Made by a program: the position numbers and the translations under genes. DNA of 64,000 nt, from positions 589,203 to 653,202 of the forward strand of contig CAJNDS010001979.1 of assembly GCA_905221605.1 (NCBI GenBank), read 5' to 3'. Position 1 is the stretch's first letter. Each line of letters opens with the position of its first letter. Positions 1 to 12,039 of the stretch are shown piece after piece. The DNA comes from Symbiodinium natans (Eukaryota; Sar; Dinophyceae; Suessiales; Symbiodiniaceae). The notes under the pieces were generated by a model. It searched no databases and had not been told where the DNA came from. It saw only the letters and a list, made by a program, of their open reading frames with translations.

Positions 1-72
1 CCCTAAACCCTAAACCCTAAACCCTAAACCCTAAACCCTAAACCCTAAACCCTAAACCCTAAACCCTAAACC
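1..72. repeat. Telomere: perfect CCCTAAA tandem array at the left end
   Basis: About ten uninterrupted CCCTAAA units begin at base 1. A C-rich strand read 5' to 3' is the orientation expected at the left end of a chromosome. TTTAGGG is the plant and dinoflagellate telomere unit. The array is short, so the assembly may have trimmed it, or this may be another internal array at a contig end. Confidence 0.8.
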
Positions 73-334
73 CCAACATCAAAAGTCCTAGCTAAACCCT
101 CACACCCCTGTGAGGGTTTACGGTTTGGGGCCAAGTCCTATCCAAGACCGCAAAGCCGGCAAGACCCGAAGCCCCAGACCCTAAACCCTATATGGCCCTG
201 AGGCCCTAAGCCCGAAGCAAGTGAGCACTAAAAACTCTCGAAACTTTCAAACTGCAAATCTCCGGTTTGACTGCATATATATATATATATAGAAGATATA
301 GATATAGATATAGATATGTATATATATGATTCAG

Positions 335-369
<35 letters not shown>

Positions 370-840
370 CCCCTACCCCCCCCCCCCCTCCCCCCTACCC
401 CCCCACCCATGGTACCCCCCCCCCCCCCTGTGGTGTGGTTGGGGGTTGGTTTTAGGGTTTTAGGGTTTTAGGTTTAGGGTTTAGGGTTTAGGGTTTTAGG
501 GTTTTAGGGTTTTAGGGTTTAGGGTTTAGGGTTTACGGTTTAGGGTTTTAGGGTTTGGGGTTTAGGGTTTGTTTACTAAGATGATCCCCCCCCCCCTGTG
601 GTGTGGTTGGGGGTTGGTTTTAGGGTTAGGGTTTAGGGTTCAGGGTTTTAGGGTTTAGGGTTTAAGGTTTAAGACTTAAGGTTTAGGGTTTAGGGTTAGG
701 GTTTAGGTTTTAGGGTTTAGGGTTTAGGGTTTAGGGTTTAGGGGTTTAGGGTTTAGGGTTTAGGGTTTAGGGTTTAGGGACCGTAGAGTAGGCTTTGGGG
801 GGGGGGGGGGGGGGGGGGGTACCATGGGGGGGGGGGCCCA
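73..840. repeat. Subtelomeric block with mirrored homopolymers
   Basis: Holds a C run near 335-366, degenerate TTTAGGG arrays, a direct repeat (a C run followed by CTGTGGTGTGGTTGGGGG near 419 and near 587) and a G run at 797-819. CCATGGTACC flanked by C runs near 405-428 recurs inverted near 819-836, so the block is a large imperfect inverted repeat. No gene is seen. Confidence 0.7.
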
Positions 841-2601
841 GGATGCTCGACGCTGAACCATATATATATATATATGTATTATAGCTATATTTTTGTCATA
901 TTCCGTTCAATTATGAATGTTCGTTTTGTGTTATATTGTATTTTCTATATATATATATATATGCATGCAAGCTACCGCCCCCCCACCCCCCTCCCCCCCC
1001 CACACCCACACACACAAAAAAACAAAAAACGACAGCTGTCTTGACCTTGTCCTGTGATCCTCCAGGACATCCTCTCCTTCTGTCGCGGCCGACGCCTCGA
1101 AGGCCTGTTGGTTGTCAGCCAAGACTAAGGGAGAGGGAGTTTCGGATATAGTTTAGGGTTCAGTTTACAGGGGTTAGAGAGAGACAGAGACAGAGACAGA
1201 GACAGAGTCAGGGTCAGGGTCAGAGTCAGAGTCAGAGAGAGAGAGAGAGAGAGAGAGAAAACAAAAAAGGAGCGCGCGCGAGAGAGAGAGAGAGAGACAG
1301 AGACAGAAAGAACGAGAGAGGGAGGGAGAGAGAGAGAGGGAGAGAGAGAGAGGGGTGAGAGGGAGAGAGGAAGAGTGTTGGTGCATCAGAACTTAACAAT
1401 AGGTTCACAGCGAACTTCTTCAAGATGACTTCTTTTTGTCGACTCCCGTCCTTCTTGCGGGGGCTTGTCTCATACCGGCACTGTTGCTCGTGCAGACGTG
1501 AGATTAGGGCTTCTTTCTGACCAAAATGACCTTGCCCAGTAACTCATTTTTTGGGCAAGGTCATTTTCTTTTACAGGGCAAGGTCATTTTTTGTTTACTG
1601 GGCAAGGGCATTTGTTTTACTGGGCAAGCTCATTTTTGTCTTTTTTTACTGGGCAAGGTCATTTTTTACTGTGCAAGGTCATTGTTTACTGGGCAAAGTC
1701 TTTTTTTACTGGGCAAGGTCGTTCTATAAGGGACATATTTTCTGAATGTTATGGGATTCTTTGGGCGGGTGGGTATGTTTCTGGAATAATTCCTTGACGA
1801 GTGAATGACTTGAGATGCTGAACCCTAAACCCTCAACCCTAAACCCTAAACCCCACCTCCCCTCCCCCCCAGCTCCAAGACTTATCCTAGGCTAGCCTAC
1901 AGCCCTGCTGCTAAGATGACCGCCAAAGCCAAGCCACAAGAAAGCCCCAAGTCAACAAACTGATGGAGTCAATGTAAGGAATTTCGTTTTTTAGGGTCTT
2001 ATTAGTTGTTTCATGGTGCCGCACAGCCGGGAGCTTGTGGGTGATGATAGGTTTTTTTCTCGAGCGGACGGCCACAAATTGTATGTCCTCTTTTCGTGGG
2101 TGCCCGTGATCGTATGTTCCTATGGTCTGAAAGCTCAAGGACCCTGTAAACAAAGGGACAGGAACTTGGATCAACCTGCTGCTGATCCTCGGGCTCTCGC
2201 TTCAAATCCTAACATTCCCATGGGCTCTCTGATATCGTGCTTCTATATCATATCCTCAAGCACCCCCTACGGAAGTTTTGCATGGAAGCCTCAGCAATGG
2301 GATCCCTTGCATATCTGCAACCCCCTGGAAGGAAGGGGGGGGGGGGGGCGGTGGGCGGGGCTGACTCTGGTGTTGGCTTGGAGTGAGTAGTACTTGGGTG
2401 GGCTTGGTGTGGGCGTGTCCGCAGACTATGGCGCTCAGCTACCAGGCTACACCTCAAAAACCCTAAAACCCCGGAAAACCTAACCCCCATAGTTAGCACA
2501 CCAGCAAGGGAATCCCCCTTAAACCCCAAACCCTAACCCCTAAACCTTCAACCCTAGGCCCTAACCCCAAACCCCAAACCCGACTCCCCTCCCGACCTCA
2601 G
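841..2601. other. Low-complexity stretch, no supported gene
   Basis: Contains AT dinucleotide runs, a purine-rich GAGA microsatellite at about 1166-1370, the 1.5-kb minisatellite and unique DNA at 1.9-2.4 kb. A minus-strand segment near 1030-1124 and a plus frame from 2013 are open, but neither has convincing splice flanks or a recognisable product. Confidence 0.4.
1523..1726. repeat. ACTGGGCAAGGTCAT minisatellite with an inverted first unit
   Basis: Roughly eight diverged units of TTTTTACTGGGCAAGGTCAT, about 20-25 bp apart. The first unit (1523-1542) is the reverse complement of the others, so the array starts with a small foldback. Confidence 0.75.
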
Positions 2602-2675
2602 GCGGCAGCGGGGGCCGGGCTGCCAGCGGAGTTTGCGCCAAACAGCGTTGTCCGGAGCGGCACCTGGCTTTGAGG
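2602..2675 (+). CDS. Candidate terminal exon
   Basis: Follows a pyrimidine-rich CCGACCTCAG acceptor after a CCCTAAA-like stretch and encodes 23 codons (includes LPAEFAPNSVVRSGTWL) ending in TGA at 2671-2673. A GTGTTC donor at 2676 is an alternative end. No family recognised. Confidence 0.28.
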
Positions 2676-2913
2676 GTGTTCGGGGTGTCTAGGGGGTGAA
2701 TTTAGGGCATGATTTCGGGTGTTAGGGGTTATTTGGGGTGTTTTAGGGGTAATTTAGGAGGGATTTTGGGGTGTTTAGGGTGAACTTCGGGTGCTTGGGG
2801 CGGGCTGAGGGTGGGCTTAGGGTTTAGGATGGGGTTCGTGGGTTGCAACAGTACAGGGTTTTGGGATTGCATAGGTTTAGGGCTGAATTAGGCAGGGTGG
2901 GGAGGCATGGCCT

Positions 2914-3069
2914 ACAAGGAGGGCCCCCCCCTAGTTATAAGTAGAGTTATAGGAGTCCTAAAATGGGTTATAAGGAGCCTAACTTAGGTTATAAGTAATT
3001 GGGCTATAAGGAGCCTAACTTAGGTTATAAGTCCCTTGATTATAGTTAGTATAAGGGGCCCCTCCTTGT
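2914..3069. mobile_element. Family A foldback element (introner-like)
   Basis: Terminal inverted repeats ACAAGGAGGGCCCC and GGGGCCCCTCCTTGT bound an AT-richer interior with repeated TTATAAG and CCTAACTTAGG. Sister copies lie at 12.04, 57.63 and 63.29 kb; the 57.63-kb copy can be spliced in frame. Confidence 0.75.
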
Positions 3070-3995
3070 CTGAGCCCTCAGTCCGAAGCCCTACACCCGC
3101 ATAAATCCCTCCTCAAGCCCACAGCACGAAACCCCAAGCTGTGTGCCCTAAACCCCAAACCCCAATCCCCAATCCCCAAACCCCAAACCCTAACCCTAAA
3201 CCCCAAACCCTAAACCCCAAACCCTAAACCCTAACCCTAAACCCTAAACCCTGGCACCTTGGCAGCCTGCCTTGCCACCCGGAGCCCAAAAAACCCTGAA
3301 AACGCCGCACGCCGCGACTGACAATTGCCCTCTCAGATGCTCCAAAAAAAAACTCTCATTCTGGTGCCCTTTCTCAAGGGGTGTTTTTTTTTTTTTTTTT
3401 TTTGGGGGGGGGGGGGGGTAGGTAGAGGGTTTAGGGCTGTTGGTTATTAGGGTTTAGGGTTTTAGGCTCCAGGAGTTCCTGAAACCCACTGGCCCTTGCA
3501 GCTGTGAAGAGAGCAGCTTGTCCAGGAGATGGTTCAAGAGATGCAAGGCCTCTTCGCGGGGAGCTCGGCTGGTCAAATTAGGGCTTTTGTTTGGGGTTTA
3601 GGGTTTAGGGTTTGGGGTTTGGGGTTTAGGATTTGGGGTTTTGGGTTTAGGGTTTAGGGTTTAGGGTAATTAGGGTTATTAGGTTAACTAGGGTTTATTC
3701 GGGTTGAATTAGGAGATTTTTGGGGTTCAACAGGGTTTAAAACAAGGTTTTTTCGTAGGAACCCTCAACAAGTGTATAAGACATTCCTTCAAATAGCTCT
3801 AAGCTGCAACAAACCTGATATAGTATGGTCTGCGGCCAAAGCCCTAAACCCTAAACCCTCAAGCCCCTGTAACTTGAAGAAATTGTCCAACAGCCACAAA
3901 CGATACTCCTCGAAACTCCTCGAAACTTTCCCGGACCTGAACCCTTCATAACTCCCCTAACCCCTGGCCCCTGAACCTTAAACCCTAAACCCCAG

Positions 3996-4127
3996 GCACC
4001 CATACCCTTGGCCGAGGATGCCACCTTCCGCAAGATTTACACCCGCGACAGAAGGGGCGCTCCCATCGCGGACAGGTTCCACGTGCAGCAGGTCTACCGA
4101 TGCTCGGCGGCTGTGTTCAGGAACTAA
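3996..4127 (+). CDS. Terminal exon of an unidentified protein
   Basis: Immediately follows CCCTAAACCCCAG, so the telomere-like array forms the 3' end of the upstream intron. It encodes 43 codons, including [17 protein letters not shown] and [15 protein letters not shown], then TAA at 4125-4127. The mixed charged and hydrophobic composition is coding-like. A possible upstream exon (EQLVQEMVQEMQGLFAG) lies near 3515-3577, with a TTTAGGG-to-CCCTAAA intron between. No family recognised. Confidence 0.45.
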   Translation, partial: APIPLAEDATFRKIYTRDRRGAPIADRFHVQQVYRCSAAVFRN

Positions 4128-4135
4128 GCATGTAT

Positions 4136-4289
4136 AGACGCACAGACACACAGAGACACAGACGCACAGACGCACAGACTCACAGACACAGAGACACAGA
4201 GACACAGAGGCACACAGACACACAGACGCACAGACGCACGCACAGACGCACAGACGCACGCACAGACGCACAGACGCACAGACTCACAG

Positions 4290-4325
<36 letters not shown>
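4136..4325. repeat. CACAGA/GACACA microsatellite
   Basis: Dense CACAGACGCACAGACACA repeats grading into (GA)n. The long open frames here are artefacts of the repeat. Confidence 0.9.
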
Positions 4326-4327
<2 letters not shown>

Positions 4328-4364
4328 AGACATGCACACTCATGGACACGCGCTGTTCTTACCA

Positions 4365-4580
4365 AGCCCTAAAGAGCGTTTCAGGGCCCTCAGTTAGGGC
4401 TCTTGCCAAGGACTTGGGGTCTAGGGTTTATGGTTTCGGGTTCAAAGTTTAAACCTTTAGGGTTTAGGGTTAAGCCCTAAAGAGCGGTTCAGGGCCTTCA
4501 GCTAGGGCTCTTGCCAAGGACTTCGGGTCTAGGGTTTATGGTTTCGTTTTTCGGTTTAATCCTTTAGGGTTTAGGGTTAA
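4365..4580. repeat. Tandem duplication, unit about 107 bp
   Basis: Two consecutive copies begin AAGCCCTAAAGAGCG and end in TTTAGGGTTTAGGGTT, with a few substitutions. Each carries its own telomere-like tail, so arrays spread here also by local duplication. Confidence 0.8.
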
Positions 4581-4923
4581 GGGTGTCGTTAAATTCAGTT
4601 ACCGTATGGACGGCACAAGGTTGTTTTAAAAGATGCGTGCTATATAGCGGCACCTGTGGTAAGGTAGCTTAGCTTGAGTTGCTTTGACAAGAACTCAACG
4701 AACGCCTAGGACAGATTTACATAGGGGGGGGGGGGGTAGTAGGTTCCTTGTTATGTAGACCCTAAACCCTAAACCCTAAACCCTAAACCCTAAACCCTAA
4801 ACCCTAAGCCCTAAGCACTAAGCACTAAGCCCTAAGCCCTAAGCCCTAAACTAACCCTATGTGGCCTGCACGCCTTCTGAGTCTGACAACCCATACAAGC
4901 CCCTCACAAGGGCTGGAAGCACC

Positions 4924-5037
4924 ATAGGATGCCCAGTAGTACCCTTATTCCCTTTTTAAGGGTTTAGGTTCCCTTCTAAACCCCTTTAAGCAAAAAAAAG
5001 GGCACCCTTTTTAAGCCTAGGTTACTGGGCAACCTAG
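4924..5037. mobile_element. Family B foldback element
   Basis: Begins GATGCCCAGTAGTACCCTTATTCCC and ends AAAAAGGGCACCC...CTAGGTTACTGGGCAACC. Family B recurs near 7.7, 24.36, 32.6, 36.4, 40.16, 50.95 and 54.34 kb, with consensus ends CTAGGACCCAGAGTAGGC and CTCTTGGGTCTAG. Confidence 0.6.
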
Positions 5038-5130
5038 CACCATAAGACTCGAAACAGGTTCCCTTAACGCCCCGCACCAAACGGCTAAGGCCCAACCCTG
5101 AAACCACCTAAGCCCTGTAAACCCTAAACC

Positions 5131-5397
5131 CCTGGACCCTCAACTAGTTGTGGTTAGTAAGCCCTAGACCCGAAACCCTAAACCCCTGGACCCTCAACTA
5201 GTTGTGGTTAGGAAGCCCCAGACCCGAAAGCCTAAAGCCCTGGACCCTTAACTAGTTATGGTTAGTAAGCCCCAGACCCGAAACCCTAACCCCTGGACCC
5301 TTAACTAGTTATGGTTAGTAAGCCCTGGACTCGAAACCTTAAACCCCTGGACCCTCAACGAGTTATGTTTGAGTAAATTCTAGACCCTTATTTAATG
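5131..5397. repeat. 54-bp tandem repeat, five copies
   Basis: CCTGGACCCT starts at 5131, 5185, 5239, 5292 and 5346. Each unit holds AACTAGTTRTGGTTAGTAAGCCC and ends in a CCCTAAA-like stretch, so a telomere-like segment is amplified with its neighbour. Confidence 0.85.
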
Positions 5398-7218
5398 CTC
5401 ACTCCAAGGAGTCCTCAATGACCAGGCCCGCATGGGACAGCTCCGTTCGGGGTTTAGGGGTTCAGGGTTTAGGGTTTAGTTTTGGGGGGTTGAGGCGTTG
5501 GCGTTCAGGTGTTCAGGGGTTCAGTGGCTCATGGGTGGAGGGGGGTGGAGGGGATCTAGGAGTTTGGGCGGCTGGAGGCAGCTTGCTGGCTTGCTGTAGG
5601 GATGAGGGAATTAGGGTTTAGGGTTTAGGGGTTAGGGTTCGTTGTAGGGAATGAGGGAATTGGGGTTTAGGGTTTAGGGCTTAGGGCTTGGGGTTTAGGA
5701 TAATTTCGGGTTTAGGGTTTGGGGTCTAGGGTTTAGGGTTTTAGGGAGTGTGTTTTGGCTTCAGGTTGAGGGGATTCTTGCGAGGATCTTTTGCTGTTGA
5801 CTACACTGGTTTTGGAGTGCTAGGAAGTTGTGTTCCAAATATCTCGACTTACGCATACGATCACCCTGAATGCATGTGTGATGTGTATGTGCGTGTGTGT
5901 GTGTGTGCGTAGGTTTACCACGCTGTTTGGCTTAAGGGTTTGCATCGGCATTGGCCTAACTGCGATAAGGGAAGTGCCACGACAAGGATGGTTTGTGCCT
6001 GTGAAGTGTACTCTACGACAAGGAAGTGGAGGAAACCATAAGGTTTGCAAATTACAACATCTTCCTCCACACGGGCCCTCTTGCAGTGTCAACCGAATAC
6101 ATATACATATAAAATATACATATATATATATAGAGATGTATAAAGGCTAAACCCTAAACCGGTTTTAATGCATAATGGAAAAAAATATATATATATATAT
6201 ATTTCCATTATATATATATACGTATTTATTTATGAGGCTCCGCATTATCATAGGATCCCCAAGAGTGACCTTGCAGAACCACCTCACTCCCTCCATACGA
6301 ATCCTAAACCCCCAACTCTACAAACCCTTTGCAACCGGGGGGCCGGGGGGAGGGGGGGGGGGGAGTGGGTTTAGGGTTTAGGGTTGAGGGTTTAGGGTTT
6401 TGGGCTTAGGGGGTATAGGGTTTAGGGAGTCGGGTTGAGGGTTTAGGGGACAACCAGCGCCCTCCTGAGTAGGAAATGTGCCTGCCTGCACTTTGGCTTG
6501 GGTCAGGTATGGCGTGAGTACGAGGGGCCACGTTCTCGGAGCTTCCGCACGAAACCCCAAACCCTAAAACCTAATCCCTACACCCTAAACCCTAAACCCT
6601 AAACCCTTAACCCTCAGCCCTTAACCCTAAACCCTAAACCCACCTTTTGTGTTTGAGGCTTTAGGGTTTTAGCGCCCTAAACCTTGCGGCCCCCGCTTCA
6701 AGCCCTCACAGGGAGTACGCGTTGGGATGTTGTGGTTATTATGCTTCCTTGTAGGCTAGGGTCAGAGGGTTGGAGTTTGGGATGTGCGGATATGCAGGGT
6801 TTTGGGTTTAGGGTTTAGGGTTTAGGGCTTAGCCTTGATCCTAAAGTCATGTAGCCAGGCCTCTACTTTGCTCAGGGAGTGACTCAGCGCCTTGGAATCT
6901 TTCCTAGGGGCCTCCACCACCGACCCACCCACCCTGTACCCTGTAAACCCTATACCCTATAGCCTATACCCTACACCTTGTACCCACCAAAAAGTCCCTC
7001 AGCACCTTCAAACCCAACAAAAAACTAAAGCCGCTTGAGGATTTGACCTTGCCCCTTGCGGGCTTTCCATGCTTTGAGTTCAGTCCAATTTAGGCAGCTA
7101 CAAGTATAGTCGGCACCAATCGAAGCAAGGACACCTTCACTATATGCTGCACCAGGCGCTTGATGACCTTACGATACCTTTCGTATGACTCTTAAAGACC
7201 GTGCATAAAGGGCGAAAA
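5398..7218. other. Array-rich stretch, no firm gene
   Basis: Degenerate TTTAGGG blocks, an AT microsatellite near 6180-6220, a (GT)n run near 5885-5910 and unique DNA at 5.78-6.1 and 7.04-7.2 kb. The 7.09-7.20 kb segment is open on both strands, so no strand is assigned. Confidence 0.4.
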
Positions 7219-7509
7219 AGGAGGGACCCCTAGAAGGGACCCTTTAATCTCATTCCCTTATAGCCCCCATACCTTACAAAGTCCCTATATTGCCCTATAT
7301 ACCGAAGTAGCCCCTAAATAATCTCCAAAGAACCCCGAAGGTCCCTTGGAAGAATCCCTCCTCTAGTCCCTTGAGTGCAAGTGGTTCTTTCAGGGACTTT
7401 AGGGGGTTATCTAGGGGCTGCTTAGGTATATAGGGACTATGTTGAGGTATATATAGGGGTTTCTATAGGGGGATTAAGTCTAAGGGTCCCTGACTTGGGC
7501 TCCCTCCTT
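7219..7509. mobile_element. Family J long foldback element
   Basis: About 290 bp with imperfect inverted halves: AGGAGGGACCCCTAGAAGGG at one end, CCCTGACTTGGGCTCCCTCC at the other, and internal TATAGGGACTATGTTG against CCCTATATTGCCCTATAT. It ends five bases before a CCCAG acceptor, so it may form the 3' part of an intron. Confidence 0.65.
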
Positions 7510-7514
7510 CCCAG

Positions 7515-7613
7515 TCATCGCGAGAAGATCCGCCTACTCCGCTGGAACTGCGATGCGCTGGACCAGCAAATCCCAGGCTCCTGGGGGATGAGTTCTACGA
7601 GGACCCCAAGTAA
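7515..7613 (+). pseudogene. Terminal exon broken by a one-base frameshift
   Basis: After CTTCCCAG, one frame reads REKIRLLRWNCDALDQQIPG; the next frame finishes GDEFYEDPK and TAA at 7611-7613. The frames meet in a run of five G at about 7590-7594, so one missing G explains the break. It could be a real decay lesion or a homopolymer error. Confidence 0.4.
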
Positions 7614-10318
7614 GCCCTTATTGGTTTAGGGTTTAGGGTTTAGGGTTTGGGGTTTAGGGTTTAGGGTTTAGGGTTTGGGGTTTAGGGTTTAGGGTTTAGG
7701 GTTCGGGTTTAGGTTCCCTTATACTTACAAGCCCCTTGAAACCATAAGGGGAACTCTTTCTATTCCTCGGTTACTCCTCATACTTACCTTAATTGGGCTT
7801 GAGGCTTTCTGCGTGTTCATGGTCTAGGGTTGTGGGCTTAGGGACATTCTTGCCCGGGACGAGCATCAGATTCGGATGGCCAGTCGTGCAATTTGTTCTT
7901 CCTTGCTTTCGGAGATGAAAACGAAAAAAGGCGTCGTGAGAACTCTCAGGTTACAGGATACTACTGGGGAACCTAGCATAACCCTGTAAAAACACCCAAA
8001 ACAACCTTCAAACCCTAAACCCTAACGAAACCCGAAACCTTAAATCTTTTTGCCTTTGAATCCCCGAGAAAAACACCCAAAACCTGCAACATCCTAATCC
8101 CCTGAAGTATTCCGCTGTCGGGAGGCGGACCCGCAACGTGCCTTGGACACAAGTGGCGGCGGGTTATGTTCTTGGTGTTTAGCGTCTGTTTTGGTTTAGG
8201 GGTTGCGGCAATATGTTTCCCAGGGGGTTTAGGGTGCGATTTGTTTGGTTTTGGGGGTTTCAGGATCTAGGGCTTAGGGCCTGATCGACGAGGAAGCCCA
8301 TTACGCGCATGGGTGCTTGGGGACCCAATTTAAGCCACAAACCCGAAACGCCAAACCCCCAAGCCCTAAACCCTAAACCGTAAACCTGAACACCCTGCAC
8401 CCTAAACCCTACACCCTGAACCCTAAACCCTAACACCCTAACACCCTAACACCCTAACACCCTAACCCCCTAACACCCTAACACCCTAACACCCTAACAC
8501 CCTAACACCCTAACACCCCAACACCCTAACACCCTAACACCCTAAACCCTAAACCCTACCTTAACAAAGGCACGCCTTTTGCGAGTCTCTCCGCCGTCTC
8601 GGACGCAGCTTCGCCCCCAGTTCTTGATGTGTCTACGAGGAGGTAGGGTTTAGGGTTTAGGGTTTAGAGTTTAGGGTTTAGGGTTTATGGTTTAGGGTTT
8701 AGGGTTTAGGGCTTAGGGCTTAGGGCTTAGGGCTTAGGGTTTAGGGGTTTAAGGGTTTAAGGTTTAGGGTTTAGGGTTTAGGGTTCAGGGTTTAGGGTCT
8801 AGGGTTTTGGGTTTAGGGAGGAAGGTTCAGGGAGGAAGGTTCGGGGTTTTGGGGGGGCTTGGAGGTTTAGCGTTGAGGGTGTAGTTGTTGGGCTTTATGG
8901 AGGGGCTTAGATTTTAGTGTTCAGGGTTTAGTTGTTGGAGTTCAGGGTTCAAGGGTTTACGGGCTTGGAGGTCGAGTGCGAAACCCTTCGCCCTAAACCC
9001 TAAACCCTAACCCTAAACCCTAAGCCCTTCAACTTCCTGATCCCTAAACTTCAGTTGTTGGGGTTGGGTTTCAGGGCTTCCGGGGTTGAAGGTTTTCGGG
9101 GTTTATGGACCCCACATGGTTTTGCAGCTTGGGGTCTTTCTCTTTCGAATTGAGGGTTTATGCTTCAATATTTGGGGCTTTGGGCTTCGGGTGTAGGGCT
9201 TCAGCGTTGCAGGGTGTAGGGGCTCACGGGTTTAGCGCTTATTATAGGGTTCTTAAGGGAGGGGTTCCAAGGGGGGTATGTAACGCAAGGTTCCCCAATA
9301 CTCCCTACTACTCCCTAAGCCTCCCCAAGCTTCCCTGCGGTTCCCTAAGTATGAACCCCCATCCCCTAAAGAGCCCTATAAGCTTAGGGTCCTGAATTGC
9401 TGAACCCTCATAAGCCTTTGAAGGCTGATCTTGTTGGCCTGACATGTTGCCGTGCTGTATCCTGGATCGGGGTGTTGCTGGCTTTGCTCTTCCCCAGCGT
9501 TGTAAGCACAGTGGAGTTGTTCCTGCGAACTTCAAAGCTGAGGTTTCGTAGCAAGCTCTCAGGGCTTTTGGTTCAGATGTTTGTTTGCCTGCTTCGTGGG
9601 AATACTCTCAAGGGTCTTCCCGCCCAAAAGCACAAAAACCTTCAAGAGCCTACTTCAAACTAAAGCCTGAAGCCCTCAAAAGCATCTAGCCCTAAACCCT
9701 AAATCCTAAGCCCTAGACGTCCTAGAATCGACCCTAAAACCCTAAACCCGCAGTTTCCCTAAGCTCTGTATCTCTTAAACTCCTCAACCCCTACACCCCA
9801 AACCCCAACCCCCCCAACCCTTAACTCCGAACCTCCTAAACTCCTGAACCCGAAGCCCCGAAAGCTCCCAAGCCCCAAACTCCCAAACCCCCAACCCTCG
9901 AACTCCCAAACCCAAACTCCTAAATCCTAAACACCTACACCCTAAACCCTAAACCCCTAACTCCTAAACTTCTCTCCTAAAACCCAAGCTCCTAAACTGC
10001 CAAACTCCCAAACCCCAAACTTCTAGACTTCCCTGAAGCTCTCCACTTCCCCAAGCTCCTACCCTAAACCCTAAACCCTGAACCCTGAACCCTAAACCCT
10101 AAACCGTGGCTCTTGTGCTAAGCTCTGTGGTAGGGCTTGAGGGGTTTTTAACCCCGGGGGTCCCCTCCCACTGTTTCGGGTTCAGAGGGTTCAGAGGGTT
10201 CAGAGGGCTTACAGGGCTTACATTTTAGGGTTTAGGGTTTAGGGTTTAGGGTAAAGGGTAAAGGGTAAATGGGGTTTAACGTTTACAGGGTTCATAGGGT
10301 TCGGGGTGTAGGGTTTAG
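7614..10318. other. Array-rich stretch with weak coding signals
   Basis: TTTAGGG arrays at 7.62-7.71 and 8.64-8.82 kb, a degenerate family B element at about 7.69-7.80 kb, and AC-rich imperfect CCCTAAA at 9.75-10.1 kb. Short open segments near 8106-8165 and 9400-9660 are not assigned. Confidence 0.4.
8423..8550. repeat. Homogeneous variant array, CCCTAACA unit
   Basis: About fifteen near-identical copies of the 8-mer CCCTAACA. A variant unit fixed within one array points to local amplification rather than fresh telomerase addition. Confidence 0.85.
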
Positions 10319-10422
10319 GGTCGACTGGCCTTGCCGCTGTGGCTCAAGTAGAGGCAGCCGATATGGGGCATTACGAGGCCATGAAGACGATTTTGATGTT
10401 CATGGGGTCACAACAACCCTGA
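10319..10422 (+). CDS. Candidate terminal exon; acceptor supplied by TTTAG
   Basis: Starts after GGGTTTAG and encodes 33 codons including LAAVAQVEAADMGHYEAMK and TILMFMGSQQP, ending TGA at 10420-10422. An acceptor made by TTTAG itself recurs at 20731 and 59807. Function unknown. Confidence 0.35.
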
Positions 10423-11293
10423 GCCCTAACCCGAAACCCTGCACTCTCTAACCCTAAGCCCAACACCCTCAAACTCGGGCTTGGGTTGTGATGTCTTGCC
10501 CTTTCTTGCGACACCTACTGTTCAGGTATTGTAGCTTGAAGTAGGGCATGAGAGGTAATGCAACCGATTGTACAGCCCTCGTAGAACTACCAGTAGTGAA
10601 GACTCGAAGAAGGCGCATGCCCATAGTTTGCTTTTCGGGGTTGCACCAGCCCCTTGCGCCCAAAACCCCGAAACACTGGCCGGTCGTGCTGGGCCAAACG
10701 CTGCAACCATGCCGCCTCCTTTCACGACTCAGCCGCCCTATTGCAGCCGCCGACTTAGCCCAAAGCCACAGAGTACGTCATTGTGTGTGTGTGTGTTGCC
10801 CAGAAGAATCACTGTGGTTTAGGGTTCAGCACGGAGTCAAGCACTCCCCAGCGAAATCCATACTCCCTGTAGGGGCTAGGGTTTAGGGTCTCTAAACCCT
10901 AAACCCTAAACTCCTAAAGCCCCCCTAGCCTAGCCTTAAGGGGTGTTTATACGGTAGACTCGAAGTCCGCAAAGCCCAAAGCACTCAAACTTTCATGCTT
11001 GTTCTTGACAGAGAGTTCGGCAGCCAATTGCCCTTGACTATTCCTAATTCCCTACCCGGAAACCCTGAGCCCCAATCCAAAACCCCTCAGCCCTCTGAAC
11101 CCCCTGACCCTAAACAGGCCCCACACCCTCAAACAAGTTTCCCTGTCAGGTCTAGGGTTTAGGGTTTTGGCCCTAAACATGCCCAGAGTTTAGGGTTTAG
11201 GGTTTGGGGTTCAGGGTTCAGGGTCTGTGAACCCTAAACCCTAAACCCTAAACCCTAAAATCAGGGTCTAGGGTTTTAAACAGCCCCTCCCAG

Positions 11294-11397
11294 GTGCCGG
11301 CATGATGAAGCCCATCTGCCAGACCGTGCACTCTCTGAAGGCCGAGATGCAGCAGCCCTCGCCGATGCGCATGGAGCCTTTGGATGAAGAGGGCTGA
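11294..11397 (+). CDS. Candidate terminal exon
   Basis: After CCCCTCCCAG the frame reads AGMMKPICQTVHSLKAEMQQ then PSPMRMEPLDEEG and TGA at 11395-11397. Flanked upstream by CCCTAAA and downstream by GGGCTTAGGG repeats. A GC donor at about 11393 is an alternative end. No family recognised. Confidence 0.4.
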
Positions 11398-12039
11398 GGG
11401 CTTAGGGCTGAGGGCTTAGGGCTTAGGGCGTAGGGCTTAGGGCTTAGGGCTTAGGGCAGGACTGGTTAGGTTTTCGGGTTTAGGGTTTAGGGTTTAGGGT
11501 TTAGGCGGTTTCATGCAGGGTTTCGGGTTGTTGGATTTTGGGGTGCTTAGGAGCCCCATTATCGGGGCACACCTGCCCCTGGACCCCTTCCCCACCCCCC
11601 CAACAAAAAAACAACCTAAACCTCAAACCTTGCAAACTCCAAGCCTTAAAGCCTTAAACCCAAAACCCTCAAAAGCACACCCCCTGAAGCCCCAATCCTC
11701 ATACCTGACCTCATAAACCTTAAGCATTGGAGTCCCAAACCTCAACCCCTATCCCTCAACCATAAGATCCTATAGACCCTAGAAGTTAGACCCCAGGCCC
11801 GACTTTGCTTTCGGATGCTTCAGTGATGTCACTTCCTAACTGCAATCAGAAAGGCTCTTTCAAGCACAGCCTTAAACCCCTTAACCTTAAACCCTTCAAA
11901 CCCTAAACTGAACCTTCAAGCCCTGGACCCTAAACCCGAAAGCCCTAAACCCAGAACTCCAAGAAAGCCCTAAACCCTAAACCCCAGGAGCCTTAAGGCC
12001 CTGAACCCTCAGCGCACTTTTTGAAGAGGCTGCTGGGGT

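Noticed and set aside
1174-1423. Ser/Leu-rich minus-strand frames
   Set aside because: Translation of (GA)n repeats.
4100-4372. Long frames on both strands in CACAGA repeats
   Set aside because: Pure microsatellite artefact.
7093-7194. Minus-strand segment YERYRKVIKRLVQHIVKV
   Set aside because: The + strand of the same bases is equally open and coding-like, so neither strand can be chosen.
8640-8830. TTTAGGG arrays read as a true second telomere
   Set aside because: They are internal, imperfect and flanked by unique DNA on both sides; orientation alternates through the window.
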